Positions 33,893 to 42,433 of a stretch of 50,422 bases of DNA are shown here, piece by piece. This DNA is from Heteroscillospira sp050943935. Lineage in GTDB: Bacteria; Bacillota; Clostridia; Oscillospirales; Oscillospiraceae. Positions within the stretch are counted from its first letter, which is position 1; each line of letters opens with the position of its first letter. Under the pieces are notes generated by a model, which was not told the origin of the DNA, did not search any database, and was given only the letters and a program-made list of their open reading frames with translations. Where the stretch lies: positions 1 to 50,422 of the forward strand of contig JBMNQC010000013.1 of NCBI GenBank assembly GCA_050943935.1. Direction: 5' to 3'. The position numbers were made by a program, and so were the translations under genes.

Positions 33893-34162
33893 AAGAATAA
33901 TTTCCTCCCAGCGTTCATTGGGGAGCTGTGTGGTGAAGCTCCCGCTATATAGAACAGAATAGATTTTTAGGTAGTAGTTGTAGTAGTAGGTCAAATTTAT
34001 GTGGAAAACCTGTCTCAGCCATTGAAAACACAGGATTTCTGATGTTGAAAATTTCGTGGAGAATTTTGCCGTTTCAAACAGGGCTTTTTTGAGACTTCTT
34101 TTTCCACATGCTTTCCACAGTAAATTTTAAACTTTTGAACCTGTAAATGTGGAAATTTTATG
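33893..34162. other. oriC: oriC, chromosomal origin of replication (dnaA-dnaN spacer)
   Basis: A 270-bp AT-rich spacer with DnaA-box-like sites: TTTTCCACA at 34000-34008 (minus) and 34100-34108 (plus), CTTTCCACA at 34111-34119 (plus), and ATTTCCACA at 34148-34156 (minus). They differ from the common TTATCCACA at one or two positions but share TTCCACA. Next to the first box is a DnaA-trio-like tract (33968-33989) and then an AT-rich stretch towards dnaN. The change of gene direction at dnaA/mfd supports this as the origin. The region upstream of dnaA holds no such boxes. Confidence 0.85.
33968..33989 (-). other. DnaA-trio-like tract
   Basis: On the minus strand CTACTACTACAACTACTAC-CTA: six CTA units and one CAA, beginning 10 nt after a TTTTCCACA box. 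In Bacillus subtilis oriC, 3'-GAT-5' repeats next to DnaA-boxes guide DnaA onto single strands during unwinding; the strand and order match that arrangement. Confidence 0.75.
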
Positions 34163-35473
34163 TCAGTTTCTTGAGTTTATATTACTGGTGATATCCCGTA
34201 TGGTGGAGCTCATATCCGGGTCGGTTTTCAGAAGATCCTCCACCTTGCGTATGGAGCTGAGCACGGTGGAGTGGTTTCTGCCCTCAAACTCCTCGCCTAT
34301 GTTTGTGAGCGCCAGATTGGTGAGGCTTCGCATGAGATACATACTCACCTGTCTGGCCATGGCGGTGTTTTTGCTGCGGCGCTGACCTCTCAGCTCATTG
34401 GGGTCGATGGAGTAATACCGCGCGGTCTCGGCAATTATTACGTCGGGAGTGGGGATATATGTGCCTACCCGGATAACGTCCTTGATGGCGCGCTTTACGG
34501 AGTCTATGGTTATATTGTCGTCCAGTATCTCCTTATAGGCGGTCAGACGTTTTACCACGCCCTCTATCTGGCGGACGTTCGCGGTTATGTTTTCCGCTAT
34601 GTAATTAATTACCTCGTCGGGCAGGAGCATGCCCAGCTGCATGGCCTTGTTTCGGGTGATGGCGGCCCGGGTTTCCATATTGGGCTGCTGCACATCGGCT
34701 ATGAGGCCGGCCTCGAAGCGGGAGCGCAGGCGGTCCGCAAGCTTCAGCATTTCAATGGGCGGACGGTCGGAGGTGATGACTATCTGCTTTCCGGCCTCAT
34801 ACAGGCAGTTGAAGGTGTGGAAGAACTCCTCCTGAACGCCCATTTTTCCGGAGATGAACTGGATATCGTCCATAAGCAGCAGGTCAACGTAACGGTATTT
34901 CTGCCGGAACTCCTCCTGAGTGCCCTCCCGGATTGAGCGTATCATCTGAACGGTAAAATCGTCGCCCTTCAGATAGGCCATTTTCGCGTTCAGGTCACGG
35001 GCGTGTATGGCCTGGCCTATGGCCAGCAGCAGATGGGTCTTGCCCAGACCGGAGTTTCCGTAGATGAACAGGGGGTTGTAGATACTGCCGGGATGGTCGG
35101 CCACGGCCTTGGAGGCGGCGTGGGCAAACTTGTTTGAAGGGCCGACTATGAAGTTATCGAAGGTATAGCCCGCAATTTCCGGCAGGCCGGTGTCTACCTC
35201 CAGCTCGGTCTTGTAGTCGGTTATCTCGTCTCCGGCCAGCACCACCAGCTCAAAGGGACAGGCAAACAGCTCGGAGAGGCAGTTTTTTATTGTATCGGCA
35301 AAGCGCTGGACTATTATATTTCGTTTGAAGTCCGTTAGAGTGTGTATTACCAGCTTGTTGTTATCCAGAGCCACGGGGGTTACCTCTGAAAACCAGGTAT
35401 TCATAGCGGTGGGCGTGAGCGACGCGCTGAGCTGCGCCACAACGCTCTCCCAGATTTCGGTCAGAGAATTCAT
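34163..35473 (-). CDS. dnaA: chromosomal replication initiator DnaA
   Basis: A 436-aa AAA+ initiator. Domain I (NSLTEIWESVVAQLSASLTP) is followed by a short linker, AAA+ Walker A GNSGLGKT near 138-145, Walker B LLMDDIQFI, and a C-terminal helix-turn-helix with the DnaA signature (EEFEGRNHSTVLSSIRKVE). ATG 35473 is preceded by GGAGG at 12 nt, rather far; no better start is seen. Promoter at 35527-35555. First gene of the leftward replication block. Confidence 0.97.
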   Translation of the reverse strand: MNSLTEIWESVVAQLSASLTPTAMNTWFSEVTPVALDNNKLVIHTLTDFKRNIIVQRFADTIKNCLSELFACPFELVVLAGDEITDYKTELEVDTGLPEIAGYTFDNFIVGPSNKFAHAASKAVADHPGSIYNPLFIYGNSGLGKTHLLLAIGQAIHARDLNAKMAYLKGDDFTVQMIRSIREGTQEEFRQKYRYVDLLLMDDIQFISGKMGVQEEFFHTFNCLYEAGKQIVITSDRPPIEMLKLADRLRSRFEAGLIADVQQPNMETRAAITRNKAMQLGMLLPDEVINYIAENITANVRQIEGVVKRLTAYKEILDDNITIDSVKRAIKDVIRVGTYIPTPDVIIAETARYYSIDPNELRGQRRSKNTAMARQVSMYLMRSLTNLALTNIGEEFEGRNHSTVLSSIRKVEDLLKTDPDMSSTIRDITSNINSRN

Positions 35474-35526
35474 ATCTGTCAGTTTCCTCCCTTTTCTTTG
35501 AAAAAGAAAATAAACTCTCAACTTAC

Positions 35527-35555
35527 ATTTTAACATTTTGCGGCGTATAAAGCAA
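35527..35555 (-). promoter_or_regulatory. dnaA promoter
   Basis: Minus strand TTGCTT (35550-35555), 17-bp spacer, TAAAAT (35527-35532). AT-rich sequence (35556-35580) lies upstream. Confidence 0.75.
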
Positions 35556-35633
35556 GAACTAAATATTATATAAGTATAGCCTCCTTTACTGTGTTTTAAG
35601 CGGCGCGAATTTGCGTAAAACTGATTCCAAGCG

Positions 35634-35958
35634 TGTGGGGGCGCGCATTGCGCGCCCGTGTGCTTATTAGCCCGTGTGCGGTGGTGAAATCAGTTCGTAC
35701 TGCGTGGGTCGTGTTCTGAAACCCATTTCTTTGAAGAAACGGGTTTCAGACTTCCCAAAGAAAGTACCGTTCGCCATGGGCCCGTAAGCTGAGCTGGCGC
35801 TCACCTTACTCAAATGGCGAAGGGTGAGTGCGGTGTCAGTCGCGCCTGAGTCGGTGGAATTGGACGGTAGATTAGAGATTTTAAGCTCACCCCCAAATTT
35901 TTTAATCGTCGCGCAGCGACACCATAATTATTAATTTTTCATTATTCACTATTCATTA
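35634..35958 (-). repeat. IR-A element, copy 7 (right half, 35634-35890), with tail tract
   Basis: Starts with a variant TGTGGGGGCGCGCATTGCGC, carries a GAAACCC...GGGTTTC palindrome at about 35717-35750 and GCCATGGGC, CTGAGCTGGCGCTCA, TCGCGCCTGAGTCGG. It ends at AGCTCACCC. Then GTCGC-GCA-GCGAC and heptamers TTATTAATTTTTCATTATTCAC to 35958. It closely resembles copy 4. It sits between dnaA and mfd. Confidence 0.8.
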
Positions 35959-36002
35959 AACCCAAAACCTCCTTTCACCCTATGGTCTATGCACGCCGGT
36001 TT

Positions 36003-36022
36003 TTTGCACGAAAGCGTGCAAA
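36003..36022. other. isolated hairpin between dnaA and mfd
   Basis: TTTGCACG-AAAG-CGTGCAAA, perfect 8-bp stem. No gene ends nearby, so it is not an obvious terminator; role unknown. Confidence 0.5.
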
Positions 36023-36068
36023 GACTTTTGAACTTTTTTTAAATTCTGCGTTTACGACAGAAAATGAC

Positions 36069-36097
36069 TTGCTCAATTGTGCTTTTTGCGTTAAAAT
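36069..36097 (+). promoter_or_regulatory. mfd promoter
   Basis: TTGCTC (36069-36074), 17-bp spacer, TAAAAT (36092-36097), 40 nt before the mfd ATG. Confidence 0.7.
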
Positions 36098-36136
36098 GAT
36101 GTACGTTGTTTTATAAATTTCTGTGCAGAGGTCGCT

Positions 36137-39100
36137 ATGGAAGTTCTTGCAAGATCCATACTCGCCATACCGGAGCTGAACCCTCTTCCTCAAATGCTGG
36201 AAGGGGGCGCTTTGCCTGCCCTTATTTCGGGCCTTGCCCCTGTGCACAGAGCAAATCTGGCGGCAGCCATGTATCTGGAGACGGGAAAGCCCCTCATAGC
36301 CGTGTGTCCCGATGATACCGCGGCGGAGACTATGGCTAAAACTCTGGCCTCCTTTCTGGGACTGGATGAGATACCCGTGCTTCTCAGCCGCAGTCTCGCG
36401 CTGTATAACGCCGAGGGCGTGTCCCATTCGGCGGAGCAGAGGCGGCTTCAGCTTCTGTATGAGCTGGCGGAGGGCAAATGCCGTCTGGCGGTATGCACGG
36501 TGTCGGCGCTCCTGCAGCGCACGGCGCCCCCGGAAAAGCTCATGGGTGCGGCGGTGCGCTTCGGCGCGGACAAGCCCCTTGGGCCCGACGAAATACAGGC
36601 GGCCCTGCTCCGCTGCGGATACAGTCCCACCCAGCAGGTGGAGGGACCGGGCCAGTTTTCCCGCCGGGGCGGCATACTGGACTTCTACTCCCCCGCGTAT
36701 CCATATCCCATACGCTGCGATTTCTGGGGCGACGAGCTGGACTCCATGGGCTTTTTCGACGTCCAGACCCAGAGGCGCACGGAAAATCTGACGGAATGTC
36801 TCATCCTGCCCGCGGCCGAAATACTGCCGGAGTATTATCCCGGCGGAGCCTCTGCTCTGGCCGAAAGGCTCAGACAGCAGGCCAAAAAGCTCCCGGCCGG
36901 GAAAAAAGCGCTGGATCAGGAGCTGCGGCAGGACGCGGACAGGCTGGAAAACTCCCAGAGCCTCCGCTCCGCCGACAGGTATCTGGAGCTTATCTGCGGC
37001 GTCCGCGCTTCCGCCCTGGACTATCTGCCCGGGGACGCCCTGATATTGCTGGACCAGCCCGGAAAGCTGGCCGAGCACGGAAAGGAATACCTGCGTGAGC
37101 TGGGTGAGGACGCAAAGGAGCAGGTCAGCGCCGGGCGTATGCCGGCAGAATGGACGGGCTTTGCCCTTGAGCTTAGTGAGCTGTTCGACGCTCTGGGGGA
37201 ATTCCCCCTAATAGAGACGGACGCCTTCACCATGGGCCGCTCACCCATAGAGCCAAGGAGCATAGTCTCCGTTCAGGCGCGGCAGCTTTCCAGCTACGGC
37301 GGCAACGGCGAGGCCGTGGCAAACGAGGTGGAGGGCTTTCTGAAGCTCAAATACCGCACGGTCATACTGGCCGCCGACGAGCGCCGGGCTCAGCTGCTGC
37401 GGCAGATACTGGAAGAACACGGCGTAAATAGCGGCTACGAGGAAAAGCTCTCCTCCATACCGGAGAAGGGCGGCTGCATGGTGACCATAGGCGGCCTGGC
37501 CGCGGGATATGATTACCCCGGCATAAGGCTGGCCGTTTTGAGCGACACCCAGTTCGTCCGCAGGGCGGAAAAAAAGCGCCGCCTGCGCACGGGCCACGAC
37601 ATAAAGGAAAAGAAAAAGCTGGGCAGCTACGCGGACCTTGCCGTTGGCGACCTGGTGGTGCACGAGATACACGGCATAGGCAAGTTCGAGGGCGTTGTGA
37701 AAATGCCCGTGGACGGCGCAGAAAAGGACTACATCAAGATACGCTACGCCGGCAGCGACAGCCTGTATGTGCCGGCCACCCAGCTTGACCTGGTATCCAA
37801 ATATGTGGGCGGGGGGGACAATCCCGACAGGCCCATGAAGCTGAGCAAAATGGGCGGCACCGAGTGGAAAAAGACCAAAAGCCGGGCCAAAGCCAGCGCA
37901 AAGGCCATGGCCAAGGAGCTTATAGCCCTGTACGCCCAGCGCCGGGCCCAGCCCGGCTACGCCTTCCAGCCCGACAGCGCCTGGCAGCAGGAGTTTGAGG
38001 ACGCCTTCGGCTACATGGAGACTGACGACCAGCTCCGCTCCGTTCAGGAGATAAAGGACGATATGGAGTCCGCCGTGCCCATGGACAGGCTGCTCTGCGG
38101 CGACGTTGGCTTCGGCAAGACCGAGGTGGCCCTCCGGGCGGTGATGAAATGCGTGCTGGACGGCAAGCAGGCCGCCATACTGGTGCCCACCACCGTTCTG
38201 GCCCAGCAGCATTACCAGACGGCCATGCAGCGCTTTTTCGGCTACCCCGTAAAGATCGACGTGCTCAGCCGCTTCCGCACCCCCGCCCAGGTGAAAAACA
38301 CCCTGCGGGACCTGCATAACGGCAGCGTGGATATAATCATAGGCACCCACCGCCTGTTCCAGAAGGACGTGAAGTTCAAGGACCTGGGCCTATTGGTGAT
38401 AGACGAGGAGCAGCGCTTCGGCGTGAGCCACAAGGAGCGGCTGCGGGAAATGGCCAAGCAGGTGGACACCCTCACCCTCTCGGCCACTCCCATCCCCCGC
38501 ACCCTGAACATGGCCCTCAGCGGCATAAGGGATATGTCCATGCTGGAGGAGCCGCCCCAGAACCGACAGCCCGTGCAGACCTACGTCATGGAGCACGACT
38601 GGGGCGTGCTGTGCGACGCCATACGCCGGGAGATACAGCGGGGCGGACAGGTGTTTTACCTCCATAACCGCACCGACAGCATAGACTCCACGGCCTTTAA
38701 GCTGGCAAATATGCTGGAGGGCGTGTCCGTGGCGGTTGCCCACGGCAAAATGAGCCAGGAACAGCTCTCTGGCGTTATGGAGGACATGGTTTCCGGCGAG
38801 GTGCAGGTGCTGGTGTGCACCACCATTATAGAGACCGGAATAGACATACCCAATGTGAACACACTTATCATAGAGGACGCCGATCGCCTGGGTCTGGCCC
38901 AGCTCCACCAGATACGGGGCCGCGTGGGCCGATCGGGAAGGCGGGCCTCGGCCTATCTAACCTTCCGCCGGGACAAGGTGCTCACGGAGGTGGCGGAAAA
39001 GCGCCTGAGCGCCATACGGGAGTTCGCGGAGTTCAACTCCGGCTTCAAGATAGCCATGCGCGACCTGGAGATCCGGGGCGCGGGCAACCTGCTGGGCGCT

Positions 39101-39646
39101 GAGCAGTCCGGACACATGATAGACGTGGGCTACGATATGTATTTGAAGCTCCTTGAAGAGGCAGTTCTGGAAGAAAAGGGCGAAAAGCCCGTCCAGAGGG
39201 CCGAATGTGCCGCGGACCTGGCCGTGTCGGCCAATATTCCCGAGGGCTATGTGCCATCCTCAGAGCAGCGTATGGACCTCTACCGCCGCATAGCCATGAT
39301 ACGCACCGAGGAGGAGGCCGACGACCTCACCGACGAGCTGATAGACCGCTTCGGCGACCCTCCGCCGGGGGTGAACGCCCTCATCCACGTCGCGCTCCTG
39401 CGGGGCGAGGCCGGAAGGGCGGGCGTGCTGGATATCAGCCAGCGCCAGGGCAGCCTGCTGTTCAGGCTCAGGAGCTTCGATATGCAGCGCTATACCCAGC
39501 TGTTCGGCATGAAGCAGTATAAGGGCCGCCTGAAGCTGGAGTCGGGAGATACCCCCTGCGTCCGGCTGCTGCTGAACTCAAAACGCCGGGCCATCGAGGA
39601 GGCCAGAGCCTTTGTGTCCGACTACGGAGCGGCAGGGGCAAATTAA
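36137..39646 (+). CDS. mfd: transcription-repair coupling factor Mfd
   Basis: An 1169-aa DNA translocase that removes stalled RNA polymerase and recruits UvrA. The UvrB-like N-terminal part (RRGGILDFYSPAYPYPIRCDFWGDELDS near 175-205) is followed by the RNA-polymerase-binding domain near 495-560 (LVVHEIHGIGKFEGV) and the RecG-like motor. Motor motifs are GDVGFGKTE near 655, the DEEQRFG box near 755, LSATPIPRTL and QIRGRVGRSGR. The C-terminal domain D7 is present. Length normal (about 1150-1180). ATG 36137 has AGAGGT. In many Firmicutes mfd lies further away; here it is the first gene to the right of oriC. Confidence 0.97.
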   Translation: MEVLARSILAIPELNPLPQMLEGGALPALISGLAPVHRANLAAAMYLETGKPLIAVCPDDTAAETMAKTLASFLGLDEIPVLLSRSLALYNAEGVSHSAEQRRLQLLYELAEGKCRLAVCTVSALLQRTAPPEKLMGAAVRFGADKPLGPDEIQAALLRCGYSPTQQVEGPGQFSRRGGILDFYSPAYPYPIRCDFWGDELDSMGFFDVQTQRRTENLTECLILPAAEILPEYYPGGASALAERLRQQAKKLPAGKKALDQELRQDADRLENSQSLRSADRYLELICGVRASALDYLPGDALILLDQPGKLAEHGKEYLRELGEDAKEQVSAGRMPAEWTGFALELSELFDALGEFPLIETDAFTMGRSPIEPRSIVSVQARQLSSYGGNGEAVANEVEGFLKLKYRTVILAADERRAQLLRQILEEHGVNSGYEEKLSSIPEKGGCMVTIGGLAAGYDYPGIRLAVLSDTQFVRRAEKKRRLRTGHDIKEKKKLGSYADLAVGDLVVHEIHGIGKFEGVVKMPVDGAEKDYIKIRYAGSDSLYVPATQLDLVSKYVGGGDNPDRPMKLSKMGGTEWKKTKSRAKASAKAMAKELIALYAQRRAQPGYAFQPDSAWQQEFEDAFGYMETDDQLRSVQEIKDDMESAVPMDRLLCGDVGFGKTEVALRAVMKCVLDGKQAAILVPTTVLAQQHYQTAMQRFFGYPVKIDVLSRFRTPAQVKNTLRDLHNGSVDIIIGTHRLFQKDVKFKDLGLLVIDEEQRFGVSHKERLREMAKQVDTLTLSATPIPRTLNMALSGIRDMSMLEEPPQNRQPVQTYVMEHDWGVLCDAIRREIQRGGQVFYLHNRTDSIDSTAFKLANMLEGVSVAVAHGKMSQEQLSGVMEDMVSGEVQVLVCTTIIETGIDIPNVNTLIIEDADRLGLAQLHQIRGRVGRSGRRASAYLTFRRDKVLTEVAEKRLSAIREFAEFNSGFKIAMRDLEIRGAGNLLGAEQSGHMIDVGYDMYLKLLEEAVLEEKGEKPVQRAECAADLAVSANIPEGYVPSSEQRMDLYRRIAMIRTEEEADDLTDELIDRFGDPPPGVNALIHVALLRGEAGRAGVLDISQRQGSLLFRLRSFDMQRYTQLFGMKQYKGRLKLESGDTPCVRLLLNSKRRAIEEARAFVSDYGAAGAN

Positions 39647-39716
39647 TAATGAATAGTGAATAATGAATAATTATTGTGGCGCTGGCGCGCCGAATCTAAA
39701 AACTTTCCTCCCCTAA
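39644..39716. repeat. AT-rich heptamer tract and GC hairpin after mfd
   Basis: Begins at the mfd stop: TAATAATGAATAGTGAATAATGAATAATT, then TGTGGCGCTGGCGCGCCG. It is the mirror-image form of the tail tracts found next to other repeat blocks. Confidence 0.7.
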
Positions 39717-39832
39717 CAGGGGAGGTGCCCGCCGCAGCGGGCGGAAGGGTTTAAGCCTCCGAATTAGCTTTAAGCTGACCTGTGGGATTAAACCCCTCAG
39801 TCGCTCCGCGACAGCTCCCCTGTTAGGGGAGC
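39717..39832. repeat. IR-B four-hairpin element, CTAACAG subfamily, inverted
   Basis: 116 bp, complete. The inner hairpin GCCCGC-CGCA-GCGGGC replaces the GCCCTC...GAGGGC of other copies, a paired T-A to G-C change. The other inner hairpin is GTCGC-TCC-GCGAC. Positions 39833-39962 hold no promoter I can defend. Confidence 0.88.
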
Positions 39833-39962
39833 GGATTCTATGGAATGTGCGGTGCCGCCGGGTGAGAATTAAATCAAACTTACTGCCATGTATCCCACAA
39901 TCATGCAAGCAAGGCGCACAGCCTTGAAGATAAAAAAAACACATCCAGAAAGGTACGACAAA

Positions 39963-41102
39963 ATGAAAAAGATTATTTCCCTTTTCCTTAGCGCCCTTAT
40001 GCTGCTGAGCCTGTTTGCCGGCTGCAGCATACAGCCCAACCCATATAAGGACGATCCCGAAGCCGCCGAGGAGGCGCTTCACCCCCAGGAGAGCCAGGAG
40101 CCCGGCACCGAGACCGAGACGCGCGATTTTGCCGCAGCCTACGCTGCTTACGAGCCTGACATGGTGGTGGCCACCGTCAACGGCCTTGACGTCACCTGGA
40201 GCGAGTATTTCTACTGGTGCATGAACATAATGCGCAATGTGGAGGCCTATGTGGGCACCATCGAGGACTTTAACGCCGACTTCGGCGGTATGAGCTACGC
40301 AGATTACTTCCGCACCGCCGCTGAGAACAATGTCCGCCAGTACCGTGCCGTGGAGTACTACGCCCAGAAAGAGGGCATCGAGCTCTCTGATGAGGCTCTT
40401 GCCGCCATTGAAGACCAGCTCCAGCAGGATATCGCCTCCGTCTCCGCCGACGGTACTGAGGAGGGTCTGAACGAGTATCTGGAGAGCATCTACACCAACC
40501 GCGAGACCTATGACTATGTGAACCGCGTGGCCATGCTCTATGGCGAATCCGCCGTGTATTTCTGCGGCGAGGGCGGCGAAAAGCTCACCGAGGACGAGGT
40601 TCTCTCCTTTGCCGACCAGAGCGGACTGATGGCCGCAAAGCATATTCTCCTGAGCACCATGGCCGAGGACGGCACCACCCACCTCTCCGACGACGAAAAG
40701 GCCGAAAAGCTGGCCCTTGCCAAGGAGCTTATTGAGCGCATAGACGCCGGCGAGGATTTCGACACCCTTATGGCCGAGTACAGCGAGGACCCCGGCAGCG
40801 CCGCCTATCCCATGGGATACTGCTTCGCCACCGGCGAGATGGTGACCGAATTCGAGCAGGCAGTCACCGGTCTGGAAGTAAACGAGTACACCACCGAGCC
40901 TGTTGAGAGCAGCTACGGCTATCATATCGTGAAAAAGATACCCTTTACTCCCGATATGGTATATACCGCTCAGGGAATGTCTATCCGCCAGATGGCCGCC
41001 AACGAGAAGTTCAACTCCATCATAAACGAGTGGTTCCTGGCTTCTCCCATTGAGTACGCCGACGGCTTTGAGCTGGATTTTGCCGAAGTGTTCGGAAAGT
41101 AA
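39963..41102 (+). CDS. parvulin-type (PpiC) peptidyl-prolyl isomerase lipoprotein
   Basis: A 379-aa surface foldase of the PrsA/SurA type. The signal peptide ends in FAGC (acylated Cys21). An acidic linker follows, then an alpha-helical SurA-like region (about 55-215), then the parvulin domain from about 220 (AAKHILLSTM ... AEYSEDPGSAAYPMGYCF ... SYGYHIVKKI). Parvulin GD/P and HI motifs are recognisable. ATG 39963 is preceded by GAAAGGT; an open frame from 39888 is longer but lacks signal features. Monocistronic with a strong terminator. It would help fold exported proteins. Confidence 0.9.
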   Translation: MKKIISLFLSALMLLSLFAGCSIQPNPYKDDPEAAEEALHPQESQEPGTETETRDFAAAYAAYEPDMVVATVNGLDVTWSEYFYWCMNIMRNVEAYVGTIEDFNADFGGMSYADYFRTAAENNVRQYRAVEYYAQKEGIELSDEALAAIEDQLQQDIASVSADGTEEGLNEYLESIYTNRETYDYVNRVAMLYGESAVYFCGEGGEKLTEDEVLSFADQSGLMAAKHILLSTMAEDGTTHLSDDEKAEKLALAKELIERIDAGEDFDTLMAEYSEDPGSAAYPMGYCFATGEMVTEFEQAVTGLEVNEYTTEPVESSYGYHIVKKIPFTPDMVYTAQGMSIRQMAANEKFNSIINEWFLASPIEYADGFELDFAEVFGK

Positions 41103-41105
41103 ATA

Positions 41106-41134
41106 AAAAAGAGCCCCGTCGGGGGCTCTTTTTT
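41106..41134 (+). terminator. terminator of the parvulin gene
   Basis: AAAAAGAGCCCC-GTCG-GGGGCTCTTTTTT, perfect stem with U-run, right after the stop. Confidence 0.93.
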
Positions 41135-41170
41135 AATAGTGAATAGTTTAGGCGGCGCTGTCGCGCCCAA

Positions 41171-41265
41171 GGCTCCCTTGTGTAAAGGGAGCTGTCAGCG
41201 AAGCTGACTGAGGGATTGACAACCCCTCCGCCCCTGCGGGGCACCTCCCCTTACACAGGGGAGGC
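41171..41265. repeat. IR-B four-hairpin element, GTGTAAG subfamily
   Basis: 95 bp. Hairpins: CTCCCTTGTGTAAAGGGAG, GTCAGC-GAA-GCTGAC, GCCCCTGCGGGGC, CTCCCCTTACACAGGGGAG. It directly precedes IR-A copy 8. Confidence 0.9.
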
Positions 41266-41272
41266 TTCGGCG

Positions 41273-41780
41273 TGTAGGGGCGCGCATTGCGCGCCCGATT
41301 ACCTTTTCGCCCCGGTGCGGATGTGGAATCGGTTTTTACCGCAGAGGTCGTGATATGAAACCCATTTCTTTAAAGAAACGGGTTTCAAACTTCCCAAAGA
41401 ATCTGCCTAAATCGTATACTCTTTTGGGCCTCGCCTACGCGCACAATGCGCTCGTGCGTCGGTTGCTGCAAGCCCTGGCCTGCGTCCAAGTGCAATAGTA
41501 ACAGGTGAGCTTTATGCTGAACTCTACCGCCCAATTCCACCGATTCAGGCGCGATTTAGTCGGTACTCACACTTCGCCATTTGAATGAGTGAGCTTTAGC
41601 TCACGAGAGTTCCCTCCTCGCGGCACAGCCGCTGCGGTCGGTGGCTAAAAACGTGCCACCGGCACGTTTTCTTAACGCCCCGATGGCCCATGGCGAACAG
41701 GATGTTTCTTTGGCGGGCGACACCGTTTCTTTTAAAAGAAATGGGGTCGCACTACGCAGGGCGCAGACTGCGCCCCTACA
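41273..41780 (+). repeat. IR-A element, copy 8, full length with 76-bp insert
   Basis: 508 bp. Left end TGTAGGGGCGCGCATTGCGC at 41273; left palindrome about 41357-41387; insert about 41607-41682 with perfect hairpin AAAACGTGCC-ACC-GGCACGTTTT (41648-41670); right palindrome about 41719-41752; right end GGGCGCAGACTGCGCCCCTACA. After it, 41781-41825 is an IR-B centre remnant and a heptamer tail. Confidence 0.9.
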
Positions 41781-41853
41781 CTCTCCGAATCAGCTTTAAG
41801 CTAATTTGGAAGCTTAAACCCTTCCACAACTATTCACTAAATTTCCCTCTCCC

Positions 41854-41882
41854 TTGACGAAGCCATGCTCTGATGCTAGAAT
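41854..41882 (+). promoter_or_regulatory. promoter of the yfcE-mscS pair
   Basis: TTGACG (41854-41859), 17-bp spacer, TAGAAT (41877-41882), 34 nt before the phosphodiesterase ATG. Confidence 0.8.
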
Positions 41883-41915
41883 ATTCATTGCCAATTACCA
41901 AGGAGGTTTTATTCT

Positions 41916-42419
41916 ATGAAGCTTATGATAGCCTCGGACATCCACGGCTCGTCCTACTGGTGCCGGAAGCTGATGGACGAGTTTGAGAGGGAGCAGCCCC
42001 ACAAGCTCCTGCTGCTGGGAGATATACTCTATCACGGCCCCAGAAACGACCTGCCCCAGGGCTATGACCCCAAGGCCGTTATAGCCATGCTCAACCCCCT
42101 GGCGGACCGCATTCTCTGCGTGCGGGGCAACTGCGAGGCGGAGGTGGACCAGATGGTGCTCTCCTTCCCCTGTCTTGCGGACTACGCCCTGCTGTGCCTG
42201 GACGGACAGACTCTCATAGCCGCCCACGGCCACCGGGAGCATCCCAGACCCGCGGCGGGGGACATACTGGTCACCGGTCACACCCATGTGACTCTGGACT
42301 GCATGGAAAACGGCTGCCGGCACCTGAATCCCGGCAGCGTCAGCCTGCCCAAGGAGAATACTCCCCGGGGATATATCATAATGGCTGAGGGTGAAATAGA
42401 ATTTAGAACATTGGATTAA
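41916..42419 (+). CDS. yfcE: YfcE/MJ0936-family metallophosphodiesterase
   Basis: A 167-aa cytosolic calcineurin-like phosphoesterase. Metal ligands are visible: Asp8 and His10 (ASDIHGS), Asp36 (LLGDILYHGP), Asn72 (RGNCE), His104 (AAHGH), and His122/His124 (TGHTH). The family hydrolyses phosphodiesters in vitro; the natural substrate is unknown. ATG 41916 follows AAGGAGG. It is 14 nt before the MscS gene, so the two form an operon. Confidence 0.92.
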   Translation: MKLMIASDIHGSSYWCRKLMDEFEREQPHKLLLLGDILYHGPRNDLPQGYDPKAVIAMLNPLADRILCVRGNCEAEVDQMVLSFPCLADYALLCLDGQTLIAAHGHREHPRPAAGDILVTGHTHVTLDCMENGCRHLNPGSVSLPKENTPRGYIIMAEGEIEFRTLD

Positions 42420-42433
42420 GGAGAGAGATAAAA

